From: Bromus sterilis
Taxonomy: Eukaryota > Streptophyta > Magnoliopsida > Poales > Poaceae
Length of the DNA stretch: 64,000 nt
Reading direction: 5' to 3'
Assembly (NCBI GenBank): GCA_950022295.1
Contig: OX465601.1
Coordinates: 117,819,501 to 117,883,500, forward strand
Numbering within the stretch: the stretch's first letter is position 1; every line of letters starts with the position of its first letter. Below are positions 47,462 to 56,511 of the stretch, one piece after another. The notes below the pieces were generated by a model. That model did not search any database and was not told where the DNA came from. It was given only the letters and a program-made list of their open reading frames with translations. Both the position numbers and the translations under genes were made by a program.

Positions 47462-47964
47462 GCAGTTGGATTTAGGTCTACTTATTTTGGCGTATTGCCC
47501 ATGCTTTTGAGCCTCTTCCTTTCTTTGTAGCATAGTTAGCATTGTGGTGCGTTTTTAATCCTGTCAATTGCCCAGCTGTGATTTGTTTACCTCGCATAGC
47601 AATTTTATCATCTTTTGGGAGAGAGACATCACTAGTGAACATCACGGGACCCCGGTCCATATTCTCATCACTGTTTACACGCTCAATTTATTTCCTTCTT
47701 TTAATTTCCAGTTGCAATAATCATTATCCTTCATCCCTTGCGTTTGATCCTTTGTAAACAACAAGGCCGAAGAGATTGACAACCTCTCTGAACTTCGTTG
47801 GCAGCAAAGTTACTTGTGTGTGTGCAGGTCCAGGCGAAGAAAGTAATTCTTTTCAGATGGCGCGTCACTTGCCGAACCACTTACTTGTAGCTTTCGGAGT
47901 CCTACGGCAGACAAACCCTATCCTCTACATAGGGGAAATTTGCTGCTATCCTACATCTGACCTT
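47462..47964 (+). repeat. 3' LTR of element A, piece 2
   Basis: Continues piece 1 after Y (TAGAT then GCAGTTGGATTTAGGTC, as in LTR B) and stops at ACCTT (47960-47964), the left target duplication of C. Confidence 0.88.
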
Positions 47965-49607
47965 TGGTGTGCGAGAAGATGATGATGGCTTCTTTCCCTT
48001 CGTTGGTTACCCCAAGTGGAAGGTGAGATGTAGGATAGCAGCAAATTTACCCTATGTAGAGGATAGGGTTTGTCTCCCGTAGGACTCTGGCAATGATAAG
48101 TAGGTGTCAACGGCGCAACTGACGTGGACCTGCACACAACACAAATAACTTTGCTCCCAACAAAGTTCAGAGAGGTTGTCAATCTCTCCCGTCTTGTTGT
48201 TTACAAAGGATCAAACACAAGGGATAATGATAATGGTGATAGCAGCTAGAAAGTAAAAGCAGGAAATTAAATGAGCGTGTAAATACTGATGAGAGTATGG
48301 ACCGGAGTCCCGTGATGTTCACTAGTGATGTCTCCCTCCCAAAAGACGATAAAACTTCTATGCGAGGTAAACAAATTACAGCTGGGCAATTGACATGATT
48401 AAAAACGCACCGCAATTCTAACTATGCTACAAAGAACGGACGAGGATCAAAAGCATGGGCGGTACGCCAAAATAAGTAGACCGAAATCCAACTTCATCTA
48501 CTACTAATCCTCCACCTTGAGATATCTATCCAGAACATCTTGCTGGTATTAAGTTGCGAGCCCCACCCAAAGTGTAAACCCAAAGCAACAGACCACTGCA
48601 TTAAAAGCACTTTGCGTAAAGTAAACAATCCTTGCAACCGCGGTTACAAGGACCGTAGTTTTCCCCCTTGTGGCAACAACACATCCCCTAGACTCATGTT
48701 TCTGTCACTCAAGCGTGTCATCGGGGGGCATGAACCCACAATCGAGCATAACGTTCCCTCTTGGAGTCACTGCCTACTACTTGGTCAAAGAAATAAACAA
48801 CAACGGAGAACATGCAAGAATTACATAAGAACAACAATATAAAAGATAAGATACAAATATATTACTCAATCACAATCTGAACATAATCTCATAATCTATT
48901 AGATCCCAGCAAACTCAGCATAGCAACAGCACAAAGATTACATATGTGCCTCGATCATGTAGGGCAGCTCACGAGGACTAAACCATGAAGAACAAAGAGG
49001 GGAGGAGAACATCACATAGCTACTGATCACGGACCCATGGTCCAACGAAAACTACTCACGACACATCCGGGAAGCGTCCATGGTGAAGGGGAAGCTCTCG
49101 GAGGTCAATCCTCCCTCCGGCAGGGTGCCGGGAAGAAGTCTGTTGGCGCTCCCGATCATGGAAGCGCGGCGGCAGCGAAACAGAGGCGAGATCGCAACAA
49201 ATGGTTCTGTCTTCGGAGATTTCGCGTCACGGAGATTAAATAGGCGAAGGGGGGCAGCCAGGGGGCCACCAGGGGTCCAGGAGCCCTGGTAGCGCGGCCA
49301 AGCCCTAGGCCGCTCCACCTGGCCGCCTGGGCACCAGGTGGGCCCCTCTGGACCTCCTTCACGGTTCCGGAAGCTTCCGTTGCACTGATTTTTTATCTGA
49401 TTTTCCCGGATTTTTGGAGCACTTTTAATATGGGGGAAACTGAAACAGTAAAACGGCAAAAAACAGGAACTGGCACTGTGGTGCACTGAGTTAATAAGTT
49501 AGTCCAAATATAATCAGAAATGTATGAAAGTTTATCTAGATCATAGAAATATCACACAAAACATGCATGGAGCAAGCAGAAATTATAGATACGTTTGGGA
49601 CGTATCA
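47965..49607 (-). repeat. C: solo LTR of the B/A family (1643 bp)
   Basis: The minus strand starts TGATACGTCC (49607) and ends TCTCGCACACCA (47965). Target duplications ACCTT lie at 47960-47964 and 49608-49612. No interior is present, so it is best read as the product of recombination between two LTRs of an element that had inserted into the 3' LTR of A. It has the opposite orientation to A, which creates a long inverted repeat with piece 2. Confidence 0.88.
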
Positions 49608-49612
49608 ACCTT

Positions 49613-49666
49613 CCACTTGGGGTAACCAACAAAGGGCGAGAAGCCATTATCATCTCTCGCGCATCA
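49613..49666 (+). repeat. 3' LTR of element A, piece 3 (terminal 54 bp)
   Basis: CCACTTGGGGTAACCAAC to CTCGCGCATCA completes the LTR of A after C. Together the three pieces give about 1672 bp. Confidence 0.8.
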
Positions 49667-51020
49667 AGCAGGGGATCGAGATAGTATTCACGGGTAAGGT
49701 AACCCAATTTATTGATTCAACACAAGGGGAGCCAAAGAGTATTTATAAGCTTTAACAGTTGAGTTGTCAATTCAACCGCACCTGAAATATACTTGCTTGC
49801 AACAAAATATTAATAACAATTGTGATATGATGGTGATAGTGGCAACGAGAAAAGTAAAAACAGCGAATGTACCAACTAGTAACCAGCAGGATTAAAAACA
49901 TTGTAGGCTAGGGAGATGGATGGTTGGGCACTGCTTGGATGAGAGTGAACATGTAATAGATTTTAACATGGGGCAAGGCACACAGAAAAGCAAGGATCGT
50001 CTAGGCAAATATCAAACATTAGGCATGTATCCCGTAGGTAGTTGTGTGTGCTTGCAATAAGAACTTGCACAACATATTTTGTCCTACCATCCCGCTACGA
50101 ACGGGGCCAAATGGAACTTATGTAGATTAAGGTACTACTGTCAAAGAGCACCGAAACAAAGCATTAAACTCAATGGATACATGAAATACTCAAATTATAG
50201 TCCATCCCCTTTGGTGTCCCAAGCTGCCACCTTTGGGATCGCCGGTTCCGGACCATAATAGGTGCATACAACTTATAGATAGGATCAAGAACATAAATAT
50301 ACACATGAAAACACAAGTGGTTCAGATCTAAAAACATGGCAGTCGGGCCCAAAGTGAAAAGCATTGAGAGCAACAAGTTGTAGCAAAGATGATAAACACC
50401 ACGGTAGATGATAGGCAACATGCCCCCAACAATCTGACGAACTATTACATGATCAAACTCATCCAATCCCCACCATCCCCTTTGCCTACAACAGGGAATT
50501 TCACACATGTGAAGAGAAGTCATGGAGGGAGGAAGAAGTAGTGATGGTGATGACGATGGCGACGATCTCCCCTCTCCGGAGGCCAAATCAGCCTCCAGAT
50601 TAGCCCTCCCGAGGAAAAACACGGGGTGGCGGCCGCTCCGCGACGGAAACTGGATAAGCAACTTTTGTTCTGGGGTTTTCCCGTCACGAAAATAAATAGA
50701 GGCCTCGATAGGGCACCAGTGGAGGGGGAGGCCCCCAGGCGGCCTCCTGGCGCGGCCAGGGGTGGGGTCGCGCCAGCAGGGCGCCTGGAGCCCCTGTGGC
50801 CCCCTCTGTTCCCACTTCTGGTCTGTGGAAGCTTCGGGTGCATGGATATTTCATGAATTTTCCTTAAATTTTCCGAGATACCTAAAAATCCATTTTACTG
50901 CACACAATAAAACCATACAGGCAGCTCTGCTGAAAACAGCATCAGTCCGGGTTAGTTTAGTTCAAATCATGCAAGAATGAGGTTAAAACAATAGCAAAAG
51001 TGTTTGGAAAAGTAGATACG
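49667..51020 (-). repeat. D2: lone LTR, minus orientation, truncated
   Basis: Matches D1 (5918-7291) throughout. The first ~11 bp of the LTR are missing at the right edge (ends GTAGATACG, then unrelated sequence) and the last few bases at the left edge, where element A abuts. Confidence 0.75.
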
Positions 51021-51768
51021 TTCTTTTGTTGATAAGTATTTTCTTGCTCATATGCAACATGCTGCTTTACAAGGAATTTATAACTTTAAACAGTTGCGGG
51101 ATGAGCACCTCCCTAAGGCTTGGGGGAGGTGTTGCAGTTTAATTCAGGCTAGAACGGGACATGGAGTCCCAAAAAATTAATTACTTGACATATTTTATGT
51201 TGGTCTAACCGATGACTCTAGATCCTATTTGGATAGTTGTGTTAGTTGTGTTTTCACGGAAAGAACATCGGACGATGCTGAAGAACTAATGGGCAAGATT
51301 GCCAAGAACCACGAATATTGGTCCGTCCCTGAACCACCTCCACCACCAAAGAAGATGGGCATGCTTGTCCTAAGCCCCAAATATATGCAAGAAGCAAAGA
51401 ATTCTATAAAGGAGAAAGGAATTAAAGCTGAAGACGTGAAGAATCTACCTCCTATTGAGAACTTGTGTGAGCCTACTACTCACCCTCCCTTGGTAGAGGT
51501 ACACTCTCTTTTAGATTTCAATGAAAGTGACATCTCTAAAAGTAAGCCTCCTGACCAATATTTAGATGAGCTTGATAGTTTTATTATGAAGGAAAACCAC
51601 TTTAATATGAGGATACAAAGTCAGTTGCATGATAATACTCTTGCTATCAAAAGTTTACTTGATGTTATAGGTAGAACAGTTAATGATGTTAAATGTCTTG
51701 TTAAGCATTTTCATATGGTTCAAACTCAACTTGAACAAATTTCCGATGTGCAAACAGATTTTCTATGA
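51021..51768 (+). pseudogene. E: gag fragment of another gypsy element
   Basis: The frame begins abruptly at the D2 junction: KYFLAHMQHAALQGIYNFKQ, RDEHLPKAWGR, a TAA stop near 51178, then YVGLTDDSRSYLDSC and 170 codons ending IPSDVQ-like at TGA 51766-51768. NFKQL and DEHLPKAWGR resemble the gag capsid region of A and B, but the rest is clearly different, with a Pro-rich VPEPPPPPKK stretch and a Leu/His C-terminus. It is probably the C-terminal half of gag of a distinct Athila-like family. No LTR of that family is recognised. Confidence 0.65.
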
Positions 51769-51779
51769 TTCTTTGTTGC

Positions 51780-54556
51780 ATATCGTTAAGCATCATGTCT
51801 ACTTCCATTATATGTATTGCATTGTAATGATACGCTTGATGGTCATCTAGTTATTGAGCTCCAAAGTTGCTATGCCACTAAATTTTACAGCCACCTCTCT
51901 TTTTCTCTAAGTCTGTAACGTTCCGATGTCATGTTGCATGGTTAATATCTTTTGATCTATGATGCCTATGACCATGATTCTTGTTTGTACCTGATCACCA
52001 TCATGTCTAGTTCATGCCCATATATTGCTATGTCATGTTGCTGCACTTTTGCATATAGCTTTACCCCTGTTTGTACAGCATAAAAATAATAGTTTCTGCC
52101 ATGTTTCTCTGATTTTCACTAAGTCCTTGACCAGTAATGTTTTATTGCATTTTGCATGAGCTATAATTAGTTGTTCATGATGCCTATTTGCATGATTCCT
52201 TTTGCCATGCCTTCCCTGCCATGTCTACTTTACTTACATATTATTTGTGAGCATGTTTGCATCCATTATCATGTTCATGCATTGCTCTAAAGTGTGCTTC
52301 CTGATGTTGGCAGATTGTGTTCCAAACTTGTTTTGCTTGTATCTTTTTAACCGTAACTCCGTTTGGGGTGTTCTTTATATGTAACTTGATTAGTTTTTCG
52401 TGTACTTTGTGTTTATGCTATTGTTTTCTGTTGTTAACCAACCTAAAATATGGTTTAGGGAAGAACAGTACCAAATCTTTTAATTGTCGTGGAGTACTTA
52501 GTGTTATGCCATGTTTAGGTTGTGCCCCACTTAAATTGACTAGCATAGATAGTTTATTTATGCTTCACCTCTTATAATGTTTGTGTGCTATGCCATGCTT
52601 GAGTGAGATGCCATGTTAACAACCTTTGCTCACCTCTAGCTAAACAACTTGAACCATTCTAAATGTGTGGTATCGTCGTGTGTGACGAGTACTCCACTTA
52701 ACCTGTTAGTAACCGCTCTCGACGGTAGGTACGATGTCTCGTGTTGCTTATTGTTGATGCTTGCTCGTGTTTGCTTCGTAGTAATAGATGCTTGCTCGTG
52801 GATTGCTTTCTAGTGTTTACCGTCTTGTGTGCTTCCGCGGGTACCTTTCGGAGACGATGCGAGCTTGCGATCAACTACACCTTCGGAACCCGACTTATCA
52901 ACAGGCAAGGACTATACATTACTTATGATCCATTCTATTTCAACCAGAGGTTTGCATGATAGTATAGGATAGGTTCGATGCTTGATCCTACCACATGTTT
53001 ACAGCCTCTTTCAAACCGATATAGCCATGTCCCCTCCCAGCAAACTATGTACTGCTATGTTACTATTGCTCGTTGCTCAGCCCCTGCTTAGTATGCATGC
53101 TTAGGATGCTACGATGTTACCCTGTTACTCCTTCGTTTGGGCTATCACATTATTATATTATAATGTTGTTGATTATATGATTATTATAATGTTGACTATA
53201 TTCGACGAAGGATGGAAGGTCTAGGCTATCCCGCCTCGACGCTTTGTTCCATTCGAGTCACCTAGGACCCGAGTTCCGGGTATTGGTTTTAAGACTGAGC
53301 GTGCCTAACCGCGTGTGGGATTTTATGGGGTCCCCTTTTCTTACCTACCTAGCTTCAAACATTTCTAGATGTGGCCCAAGCTGATTTACCATTTGAAACC
53401 GTGTGTGTGCTTGGTTGGGCCCCCAGCAGTTTTAAAACAACTCGGGCCAGCGGAGACAGAGTTCCTCTGTTGGTCCACACTGGTGAGCTAGGGAAGTCCC
53501 CTGCTATTTAGGTGAGACTAAACCCGACCTTAGCCATACAGAAGAGTCCGATCCGAGGGCGTGGCCGGCTCTTGGATTGGGTGTCGACTCCCCGGGGGCC
53601 ACCCGGATTTGTGCGTTGTTAGTTAGAGGGACCTGTCGTTTCGGATATCTCGGAACTAAATCATAAAATGGTTGCCTATGATGGGTAGCAACTGAGAGAG
53701 ATGGGCGTGCGTGCGGAGCCTTGTAATGGGCAGTTGGTGCACCCCTGCAGGGTTAAATCTTTTCGAGAAGTCGTGTCCACGGTTATGGACGACTTGAGAC
53801 CTACTCCTTGTTCATAGACAACAACAACTGAGATAATCTTAATATAACTTGATCAATGTGTGTGTGCCTTGACTGCTTCTTCTTCGTTGGGATGCGAAGA
53901 GGAGGACAAGGATAGGATAGGTGTTATGTTTGCGTAAGTAGTTGATAGCAAGACTTGTTGGAGGAGATTCCTCATCGAATGCTTGGCTTCTTATCCTACT
54001 CTCTAGATCGTTAGCCACTTCATAAATGCTAATGCGGCAGCAACCTCACCACTTACCCCTTCCTTACCGTAAACTACTAGTTGTCCTAGAATGACGAGTG
54101 ATGAAGTCCTTGTTGGGTCAGTTGACCACTACAGTTGGATGCTGAGTACCTCTGTACTCATGATACTACCCCCAAACTCTTTTCAGGGTTCTTGGTCGGC
54201 AATAGGTATGGTGATCGACGTTTCACGTGGAGACTCGACGACGACTAGTTAGGCGGATCCCGACGGAGGGCCTGGACCCGTGTGGTTATGGGGATCGATG
54301 TTTTTCTCTTTGCCAGTAGGCATTTGATTGTAGTCTGTACTCAGACATATATCTTCCGCTGTTGTATTGTATTAAGGCAATTGTATGCTGATTGTATGGG
54401 ATGTTGTATCTTTGTATCTGTAATGTTGTGATATCATGTTGGAAATCCGGGGCATATGACTTCGTCATATGTCGCGGTGGGACCGATATGTGCTTCGTCC
54501 CCGGATCTGGATGGAAACATCTAGATCTGGAATAGTACCGCATATCGGGCCTTACA
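51780..54556 (+). repeat. X-family LTR, truncated, sense on plus
   Basis: Parallel to the second two-thirds of the X LTR and ending exactly at its terminus GGCCTTACA (54556). The left limit is uncertain within 51770-52010 because the first stretch is diverged. The GC-rich promoter part is absent. Many CATGTT/CATGCC words occur at 51900-52300. Confidence 0.8.
53760..54160 (+). promoter_or_regulatory. Shared hairpin pair (motifs 1 and 2) in X-family LTR
   Basis: Motif 1 (53760-53790): TTTTCGAGAAG then GTCCA-CGGTTA-TGGAC, with CTGCAG about 10 bp upstream. Motif 2 (54143-54160): TGAGTAC-CTCT-GTACTCA, a perfect 7-bp stem about 395 bp before the LTR end. Confidence 0.6.
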
Positions 54557-54599
54557 GCGACATCAAGGCGCTTGAGAGGAGTGTCATGGATATGGCACA

Positions 54600-55681
54600 T
54601 CAATGTGATAGTAGAGCTGATGCAATGAGTCTTGTCACCAGACTTGGGATATAGAGTTCGGAGGATGCACTGGTAGAGGAACCTATAGGGCTGCTTCCAA
54701 ATGGATATGTCATTGGCCTTCCTGTAGTTGTCATCACCACGAATCCAGACTTAACAAAACACAAACAGTCGCTGATCCCCTTGGGCTTCTCCTTGGTAGA
54801 GGCATGAATCTGGACTCCAGAGGACTGAATGTTCAGAGCTCTCTGAAACTGAGAAAACGTGGATGTGCACTGCTGCTCCCCATTCATCCATGATATCTCC
54901 CGGTGATTGGTGTGAAAGTAGCAGGTGGCATAGAACTGGAGGATCGCAGCAGTGTTCCAGTCACGCCGAAAGCTGAAGACTGGACCGAGCCCCACACACT
55001 CAATAATCTCCATCACACCGGGAAACTTGTCCGGATTCTCCTGGATGAAGTCAAGGGGGATGCAGGCATGAGAGTTTGCAAGTTCCTGACGAACTGCAAC
55101 TGACGTGAAGATATCGACCTGCACATTGGTCCGGAACCGGCTGTCCAGACAATCCTGAGGAGCCTCAAACTGATTAACATGGCGAAGCTTGCGGTAGGCA
55201 TCCAAAGAAATCTTCGATTAGTCTGCCATCATACGTCCAGTAGAAACCACTGGCTCAGATGAGATATGTATCGGTATAGGAGGCGCATCAGCAGGATCAG
55301 CACCATCACGAGAACCAGACGCCGATGAGGAGCCCTTAGTCAGGCGACGCACCCCAAGTTTGGAGGGGTGAGTCACCACTGGGGGATCATCTTCTTCAAC
55401 CACAATCTCCTCTTCATCCTCAAACTCAGAGGCATAGGAGCTATCCTCCTTGCTAGGAGTGTGCTCACTGTCCGAGGAGGGATCTGCGTAAGTCGGTTGC
55501 TTCATGCGGCGACGAAGATGGGGCGGTTCATCCCCGGAACCACCTAGCCAAACGTGAGAAATGAGCACGAAACCCTAACCAACAAATAGAGACACACGAA
55601 GGAGGGAAGGATAGGCATGAGCATACCACGGGAACCGGAGGCCTCACGATTCTTGCGACCGCAAGTTTTCGTCCTCACCAT
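54600..55681 (-). pseudogene. H: spliced gene with putative plant transposon domain, one stop
   Basis: ATG at 55681 (MVRTKTCGRKNREASGSR). The frame is split by a likely intron (GT at 55626, AG at 55544) that restores it in GGSGDEPPHLRRR. An acidic stretch follows (FEDEEEIVVEEDD), then a TAA stop (55218), then a globular part with RRDWNTAAILQFYATCY and ISWMNGEQQ. The pattern of W-N, QFYAT and then WM is what I associate with the putative plant transposon protein domain found in ORFs of grass mobile elements. It ends at TGA/TAA 54600, close to the X-family LTR at 54556, so the natural C-terminus may be lost. Role unknown; no polymerase motif. Confidence 0.55.
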
Positions 55682-55690
55682 TGTGAATCC

Positions 55691-55779
55691 CTAGAGAAAG
55701 GAGATGCAAGAATGAGGCAAGAAACCGGGCAACATGTCAAAACCAATCAGATGAGTGAGTAGATCGGGACGAGAAGTAC
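55691..55779 (-). other. Possible 5' UTR intron of H
   Basis: The minus strand has CTGCG then GTACTTCTCG as donor (55779) and CTTTCTCTAG then GGATTCACAATG as acceptor (55691). The 89-bp span is T-rich before the acceptor. Prediction only. Confidence 0.4.
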
Positions 55780-55924
55780 CGCAGGGGAGAAGATCCGGAG
55801 GAGAGGAGCACCGGGGAGGCCGGGGCGGCCGGCGGCGGCGTCAGGAGGTGGTGGCGCACGATGGGATCTAGTGGGGAACGGCCGAGGGGAAGAAAAATTG
55901 CCCCCCTCGGCCCGACGCCCAGCC

Positions 55925-55930
55925 TATATA
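55925..55930 (-). promoter_or_regulatory. Probable TATA box of H
   Basis: CCTATATAGG lies about 245 bp upstream of the H start, between the TCGGACGTCCGA cluster and a GC-rich leader. Confidence 0.5.
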
Positions 55931-55934
55931 GGGC

Positions 55935-56100
55935 AGCCAACTTCGGACGTCCGATGTCGGACGTCCGAAACCCAACGGATTTCCGAAGAAGGCTGAATCT
56001 GCGCAGGCTGGTCAGGCTGGGCACCCAGGTGTGGGCAACAGGGAATGTCGGAAATCCGACGAGTTTCGGACGTCCGAAATCCAATGGATTTCCGACAGGC
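55935..56100. repeat. TCGGACGTCCGA palindrome cluster upstream of H
   Basis: Copies and near copies of the 12-bp palindrome at about 55944, 55957, 56064 and variants (TCGGAAATCCGA 56047, GGATTTCCGA 55978 and 56085). The same word clusters in the LTR of Z. Confidence 0.75.
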
Positions 56101-56511
56101 TACTGGGATTTGACGTGTAAGCCCGAAAATGTGAAGAAATAGTTGATGCTAGAATTTCAAACAACCTTTACATGGGCCAAAAGGAGATAAACAGACAACA
56201 TCATAACCATGGATGCACACATGAATGATCAAATCAAACCTTTCACAAAAGAGAGGTGGTGGCCAAAACCACCATGTTTGAGTGTATAGTGCTTTCACAC
56301 CGCGAAGATGTACCTTGGGTTCAAAGACACTTACTCCATCGATAATCGCTACACGTGCGTTCACCGTGGTGAGCACGCGGATTGTTGATGTGGGGATCCA
56401 TTTATGCATCACGTAGAAGGAGAGAACTCATTGAGTGAGTGTCTCCCCCTACATATATGCCTACATCTAGACAAGATAGTTGCTATGTTCATGAATGAGA
56501 GCAAGATACCC

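Larger units (their letters stand above)
20349..49666 (+). mobile_element. Element A: Athila-like gypsy element, gag-protease only, rearranged 5' end
   Basis: Plus-strand element with a tRNA-Asp primer site (20433), broken gag-protease (20589-22623), ~2.8 kb of non-coding 3' interior, a polypurine tract (25439) and a 3' LTR. The 3' LTR is in three pieces (25453-26567, 47462-47964, 49613-49666) because Y and C inserted into it. No reverse transcriptase or integrase is present, so it was non-autonomous even before decay, or derives from a family that relies on partners. The normal 5' LTR is absent. The flanks TTCCT (20344-20348) and AGCAG (49667-49671) do not match as a target duplication. Confidence 0.8.
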
